Assembly (NCBI GenBank): GCA_003220795.1
Contig: QHTK01000061.1
Span: 1 to 46,090 of the forward strand
Direction: 5' to 3'
Origin: Gemmatimonadota bacterium
GTDB lineage: Bacteria > Gemmatimonadota > Gemmatimonadetes > Gemmatimonadales > GWC2-71-9
Length of the DNA: 46,090 bases
This document shows positions 15,826-24,156 of this stretch, in pieces; position 1 is the first letter of the stretch; each line of letters opens with the position of its first letter. The position numbers were made by a program, and so were the translations under genes. The notes below the pieces were generated by a model. It searched no databases and had not been told where the DNA came from. It saw only the letters and a list, made by a program, of their open reading frames with translations.

Positions 15826-15828
15826 AGG

Positions 15829-17664
15829 ATGACAATCACCCTCAGCGATCTCTTGAAAGACGGCAAGGTCCACGTCCTCGACGGGGCGATGGGCACCATG
15901 CTGTATTCCAAGGGCTTCCTCCTCAATGTCTGCTACGACGAGCTGAACCTGAAGCAGCCGAAGCTGGTGCAGGAGGTGCACGAGGCGTACGTGCGCGCCG
16001 GCGCCGAAGTCCTCGAGACCAACACCTTCGGCGCGAACCCCGTCAAGCTGCGCAGCTTCGGCCTGGCCGACGAGACCGAGCAGATCAACCAGGCGGCGGT
16101 GCGGCTGGCGCGCGCCGCCGCCGCCGGGCGCGCCAGCGTGGTGGGGGCAATCGGGCCGCTCGGCGTGCGGATCGAGCCCTTCGGGGCGCTGGCGCGTGAC
16201 GAGGCGTGCGCCCACTTCTCGCGCCAGGTGAAGGGCCTGCTCGCCGGCGGAGTGGACGGGTTCATCCTCGAGACCTTCTCCGACGTGGAGGAGCTGCACG
16301 CGGCGCTGCGCGCCGTGCAAGGCCTGTCCGACCTCCCGATCATCGCGCAGATGACGATCGGCGACGACGGACTGACGCACTACGGCACGGGACCGGAGAC
16401 CTTCGCGCAGCAGCTCACCGAGTGGGGCGCAGACGTGATCGGCGTGAACTGCTCCGTGGGACCCGCCGGAGTACTCGAGGCCGTCGAGAAGATGGTGAAG
16501 GTGACCGACCGTCCGATTTCGGGCGTTCCGAATGCGGGGCTGCCCCGGGATGTGGGCGACCGCAAGATCTACCTCGCCTCCCCCGAGTACATGGCCAGTT
16601 ACGCGCGGCGCATGATCGAAGCCGGGGCGCGCCTGGTCGGAGGCTGCTGCGGCACGACCCCGGAGCACATCAAGAAGATCCGCGACTACGTCGCCAGCGT
16701 CGTGCCGCGCCACCAGCCGGCGGTCGTGTCGCGCGAGACGATCGCCGTGCCCGCCGGCGTCGAGGAAGTGCCGCTCGCCGCTCGCTCGCGCTGGGGCGCC
16801 AAGCTGGCGCGCGGCGAGCTCGTCACCTCGGTCGAGATCGTCCCGCCCAAGGGCGTGGACGCGACCCCGATGCTCGAGCAGTGCCGCGCTCTCAAGGCGG
16901 CCGGCGTGGACGCCGTGAATGTGCCGGACGGCCCGCGGGCCCAGAGCCGCATGGGTGTGCTGCCGTCCGCCATCCTGATCGAGCGCGAGGTGGGCATCGA
17001 GACGGTGATCCACTACTGCTGCCGGGACCGCAACCTGCTCGGCATGCTCTCCGACATCCTCGGCGCGCACGCCGCCGGGCTGCGCAACATTCTGATCATC
17101 ACGGGGGACCCGCCGAAGATGGGTCCGTACCCTGAGGCCACGGCGGTGTTCGACATCGACTCGATCGGGCTCACCAACCTCGTGTTCCGCCTGAACCACG
17201 GGCTCGACCCCGGGAACAACCCGATCGGTGCGCCCACGCGCTGGGCGATCGGCGTCGGCGTGAACCCCGGCGCCGTGGACCTGGATCGCGAGCTGTCACG
17301 CTTCGCGTGGAAGGTGGATGCAGGAGCGGAGTTCGCCGTGACCCAGCCCGTGTTCGACCCGGCGCAGCTCGAGGCGTTCCTCGCGCGCGTCGGCCAGTTC
17401 AAGATCCCGATCGTGGCGGGCATCTGGCCACTGATCTCGCTGCGCAACGCCGAGTTCCTCGCGAACGAAGTGCCTGGAGTCTCCGTGCCGGAGTCGGTGC
17501 TGGCCCGGATGCGCCAGGCGCAGGAAAAGGGAAAAGAAGCGGCGCTCGCCGAAGGGGTGAAGATCGCCCGCGAGATGTTCCAGCAGGTGAAGGGAAGCGT
17601 GCAGGGCGTGCAGGTGAGCGCGCCGTTCGGGCGGGTGGAGGTGGCGCTGGAGGTGTTCGGGTAG
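15829..17664 (+). CDS. bifunctional homocysteine S-methyltransferase/methylenetetrahydrofolate reductase
   Basis: The 611-residue fusion has an N-terminal Pfam S-methyl_trans (betaine-homocysteine-methyltransferase-type) domain, residues about 10-295: VLDGAMGTMLYSKG, ETNTFGAN, and zinc ligands Cys208 (GVNCSVGP) and Cys273/Cys274 (GGCCGTTPEHI). The C-terminal MetF-type (beta/alpha)8 FAD domain follows from about residue 320: SVEIVPPKG, ITGDPPKMG, GVGVNPGA, and AEFAVTQPVFD. The arrangement equals Bacillus YitJ. It would reduce methylene-THF and methylate homocysteine, giving methionine in the cytoplasm; the methyl donor of the first domain is not certain. Regulation by the SAM-II riboswitch immediately upstream is the expected feedback. 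AGG abuts the ATG, too close for a normal ribosome-binding site. Confidence 0.93.
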   Translation: MTITLSDLLKDGKVHVLDGAMGTMLYSKGFLLNVCYDELNLKQPKLVQEVHEAYVRAGAEVLETNTFGANPVKLRSFGLADETEQINQAAVRLARAAAAGRASVVGAIGPLGVRIEPFGALARDEACAHFSRQVKGLLAGGVDGFILETFSDVEELHAALRAVQGLSDLPIIAQMTIGDDGLTHYGTGPETFAQQLTEWGADVIGVNCSVGPAGVLEAVEKMVKVTDRPISGVPNAGLPRDVGDRKIYLASPEYMASYARRMIEAGARLVGGCCGTTPEHIKKIRDYVASVVPRHQPAVVSRETIAVPAGVEEVPLAARSRWGAKLARGELVTSVEIVPPKGVDATPMLEQCRALKAAGVDAVNVPDGPRAQSRMGVLPSAILIEREVGIETVIHYCCRDRNLLGMLSDILGAHAAGLRNILIITGDPPKMGPYPEATAVFDIDSIGLTNLVFRLNHGLDPGNNPIGAPTRWAIGVGVNPGAVDLDRELSRFAWKVDAGAEFAVTQPVFDPAQLEAFLARVGQFKIPIVAGIWPLISLRNAEFLANEVPGVSVPESVLARMRQAQEKGKEAALAEGVKIAREMFQQVKGSVQGVQVSAPFGRVEVALEVFG

Positions 17665-17756
17665 GGGCGACGGGTGGTTGCGTGGCGCACGCATGGTGCT
17701 CACTGGTAAGCGATACGTTTTGGCGTGACATTGAGCGGTCCACCAAGGGAGCGCGC

Positions 17757-18176
17757 ATGCCTACCGCCAATGTGAACATCCTCGCCGTCATCGTCGCCGC
17801 GGTCGCGACGTTCGTCCTGGGCGCCGTCTGGTATTCCCCCGTGCTGTTCGCGAAGCAATGGATGCAGGCGCACGGCTACACGCCCGAGCAGCTCGAAGCG
17901 ATGAAGCGGCGCGGCGTCGCCCGGGCCTACGCCGTGTCGGCGCTGTGCTACCTGGTGATGGCGTACGCGCTCGCGCTGCTCGCCTCGTACACCCAGGCGA
18001 CGAGCTTCGTGCAGGGGCTGTGGCTCGGCTTCCTGCTGTGGCTCGGCTTCGCGGCGACGATCGGCCTCACCGCCAACATGTTCTCGGACAACCCGCTCGC
18101 GGTGTGGGTGATCGACGCCGGGTACCAGCTCGCGTACCTGCTCCTGATGGGCGTGATCGTCACCGTGTGGCACTGA
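17757..18176 (+). CDS. DUF1761 family membrane protein
   Basis: The 139-residue protein has four predicted membrane helices. The N-terminus NVNILAVIVAAVATFVLGAVWYSPVLFAKQWMQAHGYTPEQLEAMK is typical of DUF1761, as is the closing DAGYQLAYLLLMGVIVTVWH. The role is unknown. ATG 17757 has AAGGGAG (17745-17751) at good spacing. The 92 bases before it, after the methyltransferase stop, contain no gene; a small GCGTG/CACGC hairpin at 17680-17692 has no T-run. The gene converges on the broken DUF4097 gene with four bases between stops. Confidence 0.8.
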   Translation: MPTANVNILAVIVAAVATFVLGAVWYSPVLFAKQWMQAHGYTPEQLEAMKRRGVARAYAVSALCYLVMAYALALLASYTQATSFVQGLWLGFLLWLGFAATIGLTANMFSDNPLAVWVIDAGYQLAYLLLMGVIVTVWH

Positions 18177-18180
18177 ACTC

Positions 18181-18659
18181 CTAGTTGCGGCGAATCGCCA
18201 CCGGGCCGTTCGTGGTGACGGCCTGAATCGTCGGCCCGCCCTTGCCGAGCGCGGTCGTGATGCGCCGCCCGAGCCGGCCCTGGATCGTGACCGTGAGCGG
18301 AAACTCGACCGTCATGGGTCCGTTCACGGTCCCGTCGTGCCGGAGGTCAACACGCGGATGCGGCGCGCCAGCTCGGCCGACTCGTCGTCGCGTCGAGCTT
18401 CGGTCTGAATGCGGGCGTGCACTTCGATCGCGTCCGAGTCCCACCCTTTCACCGCAACCGCCCCGTTCTTGCCGGGGTCGACGGTGACCGCGTCGCCCGT
18501 GGCTTTGAGAGACGAGACCCGCACCTCGCAATGCTTGACGCGCCAGCCGTCCTCCCGGTCCCGGCAATCGGCGAGCCAGCGGGCGTCGGCGGCGCTTTGG
18601 GCGAGGAGCCCAGGGGCGATCGCCAGTGCAGCCACCACGACGGGCAGGGAACGCAGCAT
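18181..18659 (-). pseudogene. DUF4097-like exported protein, broken by internal deletion and frameshift
   Basis: Reading from ATG 18659 gives a signal peptide (MLRSLPVVVAALAIAPGLLA) and the usual start of this family, with a WLADCR-type motif and VDPGKNGAVAVKGWDSDAIEVHARIQTEA. That frame then stops at 18324. The family's C-terminus (DGTVNGPMTVEFPLTVTIQGRLGRRI...GKGGPTIQAVTTNGPVAIRRN) continues in another frame down to 18181. The repeats that normally join the halves are missing, so a deletion near 18325-18345 is likely, not just a single-base slip. A strong ribosome-binding site (GGAGG) and a promoter-like motif remain upstream, so decay may be recent. Alternatively, the two parts could be a short protein plus assembly error. 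Confidence 0.65.
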
Positions 18660-18704
18660 GTGATCCTCCGGTCTCGAGGGCGGGGGCGATCTTCGCTCCC
18701 GGGT

Positions 18705-18732
18705 TGGACACCCGGAGCGGCGTGACGGTTGC
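18705..18732 (-). promoter_or_regulatory. ECF-sigma-type promoter candidate for the broken DUF4097 gene
   Basis: On the reverse strand, GCAACC (18732-18727) is followed after exactly 16 bases by TGTCCA (18710-18705). The predicted start near 18697 leaves a 38-base leader before ATG 18659. The same motif with the same spacing occurs before the intact DUF4097 gene at 24184-24157; over 32 bases the two share 24. An AAC-containing -35 with a 16-base spacer is typical of ECF sigma promoters. A bulged inverted repeat (18695-18718) overlaps it. Confidence 0.5.
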
Positions 18733-18756
18733 TTCGCCACCGGTTAGCTTGGCGCC

Positions 18757-20091
18757 GTGCCTCAGGCGTCGCTCGACCGCACCCTGCGCTCGCGGGACCT
18801 GATCTTCATCGTCGTCGGCACCGTCATCGGCTCGGGGATCTTCGTCGTGCCCGGGGCGGTGCTGCGCCAGACGGGCGGCGACGTGGGGTACGCCCTGGTC
18901 GTGTGGGTCCTGGGAGGCATCCTTTCGCTGCTCGGCGCGCTCACGTACGGCGAGCTGGGCGGCATGCTTCCCGAGGCGGGGGGGGCGTACGTCTACGTGC
19001 GCGATGCGTTCGGCCCACTCCCGGCGTTCCTGCTCGGCTGGACGCTGTTCTTCGTGATCTCCTCCGGGTCGGTGGCGACCCTCGCCGTCGCGTTCGCGGA
19101 ATACCTGCGCCAATTCGTGCCGCTCGATCCGACGGCCAGGAAGCTCGCCGCCGCGCTGATGATTGCCGTCGTCGGGGCCGTCAACGTGCGCGGCACGCGT
19201 CACAGTGCCAACATTCAGAACTGGAGCACGGGGATCAAGGTGGCCGCCATCCTCGCGATCAGCGTCGTGCTGCTCGGCTCGGGCCACGGTCTGGCCGACC
19301 TCGGGACCGCGACGTTCACGGCGCCCCTCGGGCCGTCGCTCCTCTCCGGCGTCGGCGTCGCGATGATCGGTGTGCTGTGGGCCTACGAAGGATGGGCCAA
19401 CGTCGCGGCGTCGGCCGGCGAAGCCCTCGAGCCGCAGCGCGGCTTTCCGCGCGGCATCGTGATCGGCACTGCGACGTTGGTCGCGATCTATCTGCTCGCC
19501 AATGTCGCCTACGTCGCCGCCCTCGGGCCCGCCGCCGTAGTCCGGACCGATCGCGTGGCGGCGGACGCGGTGCGTGCGTCGCTCGGGCCGGGCGCCGGTC
19601 GGTTGATCGCCGCCGCCGTGCTCGTCGCGATGTTCAGTGCGGCGAACGGGCTCACGCTCACCAACTCCCGGGTGTACTACGCGATGGCCCGGGACGGAGT
19701 CTTCTTCCGGAAGCTGGCGGAGGTTCACCCGCGCTTCGGCACGCCGGCCTTCTCGGTGCTCGTGAGCTCGGCCTGGGCCATCGGGCTCGCGGCCACGGGT
19801 AGCTTCGAGCAGCTCTTTACGTACGTGATCTTCTCGGCGTGGATCTTCTATGCGCTGGCCGGGGCCAGCGTGTTCGTGTTGCGAAGGAGCCGTCCGGACG
19901 CGCCCCGGCCATTCCGCGTCCCCGGCTACCCATGGACGCCGCTGGTGTTCGTCGTCTCGGCCGCGGCGATCGTGCTCAACACGATCTGGGCGCGTCCGCA
20001 GCGCTCGTTGCTCGGGCTCGGCATCGTGGCACTCGGTCTGCCCGCCTACCGCGCCTGGCGGCGGGCCCACCCCCGGCCGGCCGACGGGTGA
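18757..20091 (+). CDS. APC-family amino acid permease
   Basis: The 444-residue protein has about 12 hydrophobic segments. The N-terminal RSRDLIFIVVGTVIGSGIFVVPGAVLRQTGG is the APC helix 1 with its G-S-G-I-F substrate-binding break. Helix 2-3 features (YGELGGMLPEAGGAYVYVRDAFGPLPAFLLGW) and the helix 6 region (GVGVAMIGVLWAYEGWANVAASAGE) follow, resembling LAT-type/basic amino acid antiporters. The C-terminus RRSRPDAPRPFRVPGYPWTPLVFV also fits the APC/LAT group. The substrate is not readable beyond amino acids. The GTG start is divergent from the broken DUF4097 gene, and the stop overlaps the next carrier (GTGA), so the two carriers are likely co-expressed. Confidence 0.88.
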   Translation: MPQASLDRTLRSRDLIFIVVGTVIGSGIFVVPGAVLRQTGGDVGYALVVWVLGGILSLLGALTYGELGGMLPEAGGAYVYVRDAFGPLPAFLLGWTLFFVISSGSVATLAVAFAEYLRQFVPLDPTARKLAAALMIAVVGAVNVRGTRHSANIQNWSTGIKVAAILAISVVLLGSGHGLADLGTATFTAPLGPSLLSGVGVAMIGVLWAYEGWANVAASAGEALEPQRGFPRGIVIGTATLVAIYLLANVAYVAALGPAAVVRTDRVAADAVRASLGPGAGRLIAAAVLVAMFSAANGLTLTNSRVYYAMARDGVFFRKLAEVHPRFGTPAFSVLVSSAWAIGLAATGSFEQLFTYVIFSAWIFYALAGASVFVLRRSRPDAPRPFRVPGYPWTPLVFVVSAAAIVLNTIWARPQRSLLGLGIVALGLPAYRAWRRAHPRPADG

Positions 20092-21428
20092 GCGGCTTCA
20101 AGTTCCCGCACCCGCTCGTGTTGCTGGTCGCCGGCACCGCGCTCGCCGCCGCGGCGAGCTGGGTGCTTCCGGCAGGCCAGTACGAGCGTCGCGACGATCC
20201 GGTCACGGGCCGCCGCGTGGTAGTCGCGGGCACTTACCACGCCGTCCCGCCGCACCCCGTCGGCCCTTGGCGGGCGCTCGTCGCCATCCCCAAGGGCATG
20301 GCCGACGCCGCGTCGGTCATCTTCTTCGTCTTCCTTATCGGCGGCGCGTTCACCGTGGTGGACCGCACCGGCGCCCTGCGCGGGGCGGTGGATTGGTTGG
20401 TGCGCCGGCTGGCGCGCCGCGACGCGCTGGTGATCCCGGCCGCCTGCCTCACGTTCGCGCTGGGGGGCGTGCTGGACAACATGAAGGAGGAGATCATCGC
20501 CCTGGTGCCGGTCATGTTGCTCCTCGTACGCCGGCTGGGCTTCGATTCCGTCACGGCCGTCGCGGCGAGCCTCGGAGCGGCCGCGGTGGGCGCCGCCTTC
20601 AGTCCCATCAACCCCTTTCAGGTCGGGATCGCGCAGCAGCTCGCCCAACTGCCGCTGCTCTCGGGCTCGCTGTTCCGCAGCGCGGCGCTGTGCGTCGCGC
20701 TGGCGATCTGGACATGGGGGACGATGCGCTACGCCACCCGCACGCGCGTCGCCCCTGAGGCCGGGTCCGGCCCGCCGCGGGGGCCCCCGCCGAGCCGCGG
20801 GACGGTGCTGGTCGTGGTCCTGGCCGCCTTCGCGGGCCTGGTCGTCGGCGTGCTGCGGTACCGCTGGGGATTCGATGAGATGGCGGCGCTGTTCTTCGTT
20901 ATGGGGGTCGTCGCCGGCCTGTGCGGTGGCCTGGGCGTGGGCGGCACCGCCGCGGCCTTCGTGGATGGTTTCAGGGCGATGGCCTACGCGGCGCTGCTGA
21001 TCGGGTTCGCGCGCGCGATTTACGTCGCGCTCGACCAGGGGCGCATCGTCGACACGATCGTGCGCGGGCTGTTCACGCCTGTCGCGGGCCTGCCCCTCGC
21101 GCTCTCCGCCCTGGGCATGTTGCTGCTGCACGCCGCCGTCCACGTCGCCGTGCCCAGCCCCAGCGGCCACGCCGTGCTGACGCTGCCCATCCTCGTCCCC
21201 CTGTCCGACCTGCTGGGCCTGTCGCGTCAGGTGACGGTGCTCGCCTACCAGTACGGCGGTGGGCTGTGCGAGCTGCTGACGCCGACCAACGGCGCGCTCA
21301 TGGCGATCCTGGCCGCGGCGGGCGTGCGCTACGAGCACTGGCTCAAATTCGCGTTGCCGCTGTACGGCCTGCTCCTCGGGCTGGGCGCCGTCGCGATCGC
21401 CCTTGGCATCGCGGCGGGCCTGCGCTAG
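20088..21428 (+). CDS. YfcC/DcuC-family carboxylate or amino acid carrier
   Basis: The 446-residue membrane protein has about 12 hydrophobic segments. YfcC features include FKFPHPLVLLVAGTALAAAASWVLPAGQYERR at the N-terminus, the hairpin motif AAFSPINPFQVGIAQ and the later PSPSGHAVLTLPILVPL...TPTNGALMAILAAAGV. Paired PINP and PTNG loops are the two substrate-site hairpins of the DcuC/ion-transporter fold. Relatives move C4-dicarboxylates, citrulline or arginine-related compounds. Pairing with an APC permease hints at amino-acid-derived substrates. GTG 20088 overlaps the permease stop. Confidence 0.85.
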   Translation: MSGFKFPHPLVLLVAGTALAAAASWVLPAGQYERRDDPVTGRRVVVAGTYHAVPPHPVGPWRALVAIPKGMADAASVIFFVFLIGGAFTVVDRTGALRGAVDWLVRRLARRDALVIPAACLTFALGGVLDNMKEEIIALVPVMLLLVRRLGFDSVTAVAASLGAAAVGAAFSPINPFQVGIAQQLAQLPLLSGSLFRSAALCVALAIWTWGTMRYATRTRVAPEAGSGPPRGPPPSRGTVLVVVLAAFAGLVVGVLRYRWGFDEMAALFFVMGVVAGLCGGLGVGGTAAAFVDGFRAMAYAALLIGFARAIYVALDQGRIVDTIVRGLFTPVAGLPLALSALGMLLLHAAVHVAVPSPSGHAVLTLPILVPLSDLLGLSRQVTVLAYQYGGGLCELLTPTNGALMAILAAAGVRYEHWLKFALPLYGLLLGLGAVAIALGIAAGLR

Positions 21429-21470
21429 CGTCCGGGCGAGTCTCCTGCGCAAGGGAGTCCTGGTCCTGGC

Positions 21471-22160
21471 ATGTATCGCCGGCTCGACGGCGCGCATATC
21501 GTGGAAACCCTCGACCTGGTGCAGCGGCGGATCGAGGAGCGGTTTCCGGGCTCGGGGCTGAGTCAGGTCAGCGGGGAGCTGCTCGCCGTCGCCCGAGACG
21601 CGATTGGTCGCGCCGTCGACCTGAGCCGGCCCAATCTCCCGCTGCGCATCGCATCGGGTCTGGTAATCGCGCTGATGGTGGCACTCGGTGTCGGATCGCT
21701 CCTCAGCTTCAAGCTGTCGGCAGACCCGCGGACCCTCACGGACCTGATGCAGTCACAAGCCATCCAGAACTTTGTTTTTCTCGGCGTAGCCGTGGTGTTT
21801 CTCGCCTCGGTCGACACACGCCTGAAACGCGGCCGGGCGCTCAAGGCGCTGCACGAGCTGCGCAGCATCGCCCACGTGGTGGATATGCACCAGCTGGCGA
21901 AGGCCCCGAACGAGTTTCTCCCCGGACGGGAGGAACTTCAGGTGACGCCGGACCGCCGCATGTCCCGCGCCGACTTGGCCCGCTATCTGGACTACTGCAC
22001 CGACCTGCTGTCGCTGACGAGCAAAGTAGCGGCGTTGTACGTCGAGCACTTGCAGGATCCAGTCGTGCTGGAGGCCGTGAACGACGTGGAGAACCTCACC
22101 GCCGGATTGTCGCGCAAGATCTGGCAGAAGATCGCGATCCTCGACACGGGGACCCGATGA
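21471..22160 (+). CDS. hypothetical protein with two membrane helices
   Basis: I do not recognise this 229-residue protein. It has an amphipathic N-terminal region, two membrane helices (about residues 57-81 and 96-113, separated by a short loop) and a C-terminal soluble region rich in helix-forming residues (about 120-229) containing LHELRSIAHVVDMHQL and YLDYCTDLLSLTSKVAALYVEHLQDP. It looks like an inner-membrane protein with a cytoplasmic four-helix-type domain. AGGGAG lies 13 bases before the ATG. Its stop overlaps the DinB start (ATGA), so the two are probably translated together. Confidence 0.7.
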   Translation: MYRRLDGAHIVETLDLVQRRIEERFPGSGLSQVSGELLAVARDAIGRAVDLSRPNLPLRIASGLVIALMVALGVGSLLSFKLSADPRTLTDLMQSQAIQNFVFLGVAVVFLASVDTRLKRGRALKALHELRSIAHVVDMHQLAKAPNEFLPGREELQVTPDRRMSRADLARYLDYCTDLLSLTSKVAALYVEHLQDPVVLEAVNDVENLTAGLSRKIWQKIAILDTGTR

Positions 22161-22636
22161 CGGGGCAGATCGCGCTGCTGCTGGACGTGTACGACCAGGC
22201 CTTCGATCACCGCGCCTGGCACGGCACACCGCTCGCGGGCGCGATTCGCGGGCTGTCGCATGGCGACGCGCTGTGGCGCCCGCGGCGCGGTCGCCACAAC
22301 ATCTGGGAGATCGTGCTGCACACGGCGTACTGGAAGTACATCGTGCGGCGGCGGTTGATGCGGGACGGCGAGCTCAAGTTCCCGCGCCGGGGCAGCAACT
22401 GGCCGCGGCTACCGGTGCCGGCGGACGCCGCGGCGTGGAAGCGGGACGTCGCGCTGCTGCGGGAGGAGCACCGGCTGCTGCGTGCCGTGATTGCCCGCTT
22501 CCCGCCGTCGCGCCTCGGCGCGCGCGGGTGGCGCTCGCGCTGGTCCAACGCCGCGCACATCTACGGGATCGCGTCGCACGATCTGTATCACGCCGGGCAG
22601 ATCCAGCTCCTGAAAGTTCTCAGACGTCGCCCCTGA
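22157..22636 (+). CDS. DinB/YfiT-like four-helix metalloenzyme
   Basis: The 159-residue protein shows the DinB superfamily pattern: a histidine in the second helix (IWEIVLHTAYWKYIVRRRL) and the C-terminal H-x-x-x-H pair (ASHDLYHAGQIQLLK), which together form a metal-binding triad. The superfamily includes bacillithiol and mycothiol transferases and many proteins of unknown activity, so no reaction can be assigned. The product ends LKVLRRRP. The last 17 bases overlap the convergent S4-domain gene. Confidence 0.8.
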   Translation: MTGQIALLLDVYDQAFDHRAWHGTPLAGAIRGLSHGDALWRPRRGRHNIWEIVLHTAYWKYIVRRRLMRDGELKFPRRGSNWPRLPVPADAAAWKRDVALLREEHRLLRAVIARFPPSRLGARGWRSRWSNAAHIYGIASHDLYHAGQIQLLKVLRRRP

Positions 22637-23006
22637 GCTTCTCGATCTCGCGGCGGTCCTTCTTGGTAGGCCGGCCCTTGCCCTCGTAGCGCAGCGACGG
22701 CGCCAGTCTCAGCTGCTCGGCGAGCCGCTCGCGCAGCCGCTTCCCCTCCGGCGCCTCGTCGTACAGGCCGGCGGCGACCCGCGGCGGGCCGCGGTGCGTC
22801 GCCAGCGCACGCACCGTGACGCGGTACTCGAACGGGCTCTTCCGGATGCGCAGCTCGTCGCCGGGAGCGAGCGGCTTGGCCCGCTTGGCGCGCGCGCCGT
22901 TCAGGTCCACCTTGCCGCCGTCGATCGCCGCGGCCGCCTGGGCCCGTGTCTTGAAGAAGCGCGCGGCCCAGAGCCAGGTGTCGAGGCGCACCGGTTCACT
23001 GGCCAT
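22620..23006 (-). CDS. S4-domain RNA-binding protein, Hsp15/HslR-like
   Basis: The 128-residue protein opens with an S4 RNA-binding domain: RLDTWLWAARFFKTRAQAAAAIDGGKVDLNGARAKRAKPLAPGDELRI. The basic C-terminal tail GKGRPTKKDRREIEKLRGDV is typical of Hsp15. Hsp15 binds free 50S subunits carrying nascent chains and helps recycle them after heat stress. The start overlaps the end of the DUF4097 gene by 11 bases, so the two are expressed together, which may place it under the same stress-type promoter. The 3' end overlaps dinB on the other strand. Confidence 0.85.
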   Translation of the reverse strand: MASEPVRLDTWLWAARFFKTRAQAAAAIDGGKVDLNGARAKRAKPLAPGDELRIRKSPFEYRVTVRALATHRGPPRVAAGLYDEAPEGKRLRERLAEQLRLAPSLRYEGKGRPTKKDRREIEKLRGDV

Positions 23007-24072
23007 TCCGCTGCAATGTAATCCCTCCAGAGCCGGTCTCGATCTTCATGCGCCCCTTCCCATCTCCGATATCCCCCACCAAGTGGTCGCGCTCGAGCCG
23101 CGTCGTCTGGATCGACACGCCCCGCAGCTCGATGCCACCGCTCCCCGTCTCGATGTCGACGTGCGCGCCAAACTGCGGCGGCAACGTGAGGGTCACGTCG
23201 CCTGAGCCCGTGTCGACGTACAGCGACTCGATATCGGCGAGCAGCTCGAGGCGAACGTTTCCCGATCCGGTGTCGATGTTTGCGTCGGGCGACTTGACCC
23301 CGGAGGCCGTCACGTTCCCCGATCCCGTGTCCACCTTCAGCACGTCCACCTCCACGCGCTCAGCGCTCACATCCCCCGACCCGGTGTCGAGCTTCAGCTG
23401 GCGGCCGTGCGCCCCCGCCACGATCACGTTACCCGATCCCGTATCGAGGGTGACGTCGCCCTCGGCATCGGCAACTTTCACGTCTCCCGAACCCGTGCCG
23501 ATGCGGAGCGACCCCTTCGTATGGTCGGCGGTCACGTTCGCGGCCGACACGTCCACTTGCAGATCTCCGTCGACGTTCGAGACAAACACGCGCCCCACCG
23601 CCAGATACACGGCCACCCGCCGTCCCGCCGGGATCGCGACGCGCAGGTCGGCGTGGGCCTCGAGCCCCCGCCCCGAGCCGGAGATCCGCACGCGATGGCC
23701 GCCGCCCGAGCGGTGTCCCTCGCGATCATTGAAGGTCCCGTCCTCCCGGACGTCGAGGGTGGTGTTGCCGTCGAAGTCGAGCCCGCGATACACGATGGCG
23801 TCGTCGGGATAGATCACGCGCAGCGTCTCCCGGCCGCGCACGGGACCGGTCTCGACCCGGAGCTTGTCGAGGTCGCGCCCACTCCGGCTGAGCTCCACGA
23901 CGACTGCGGAGCCGGATCCGCCTTCGATCCGCGCCACGCCGACGAGATTGTACACGGCGATGTCGTCGCCGGAGATGGTATGCCGCTCCGGCTGCTGTGA
24001 GACGGCGAGACCGGGGTTCGCGACGAATGCGCTGAATGCGAGGATGGGAACGGTCAGGCTGGACAGCCGCAT
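22996..24072 (-). CDS. exported DUF4097-type beta-repeat protein with TGSG repeats
   Basis: The 358-residue product has a signal peptide (MRLSSLTVPILAFSAFVANPGLAVS). It then has an N-terminal domain and a long run of short beta-strand repeats, each centred on D/E-T-G-S-G-(N/D/G)-(V/I); I count eight TGSG motifs between about residues 190 and 355. This pattern predicts a right-handed beta-helix on the outside of the cell, matching DUF4097/DUF2807 'adhesin-like' proteins, whose role is unproved. ATG 24072 has GGGAGG at close spacing and is preferred to 24102 because the signal peptide starts there. The promoter-like motif at 24157-24184 suggests ECF-sigma control. The Hsp15-like gene follows with an overlap. 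Confidence 0.82.
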   Translation of the reverse strand: MRLSSLTVPILAFSAFVANPGLAVSQQPERHTISGDDIAVYNLVGVARIEGGSGSAVVVELSRSGRDLDKLRVETGPVRGRETLRVIYPDDAIVYRGLDFDGNTTLDVREDGTFNDREGHRSGGGHRVRISGSGRGLEAHADLRVAIPAGRRVAVYLAVGRVFVSNVDGDLQVDVSAANVTADHTKGSLRIGTGSGDVKVADAEGDVTLDTGSGNVIVAGAHGRQLKLDTGSGDVSAERVEVDVLKVDTGSGNVTASGVKSPDANIDTGSGNVRLELLADIESLYVDTGSGDVTLTLPPQFGAHVDIETGSGGIELRGVSIQTTRLERDHLVGDIGDGKGRMKIETGSGGITLQRNGQ

Positions 24073-24156
24073 GGAGCCTCCCGCGGGGAATGAGCGATGC
24101 ACACGGTGGTACGACCGCCGTGGGGGAGACGTTTCACCTGCCGCTACCCCGGGGGT

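Noticed and set aside
17680..17692. GCGTG-GCG-CACGC hairpin after the methyltransferase fusion, considered as an intrinsic terminator.
   Set aside because: The stem is only five base pairs and no T-run follows.
23030..23500. Repeated GATCCCGTGTCGA-like DNA in the DUF4097 gene, considered as a tandem DNA repeat or CRISPR-like array.
   Set aside because: The spacing is irregular and explained by the repeated DTGSG(N/D)V protein motif; there are no uniform spacers and no cas genes.
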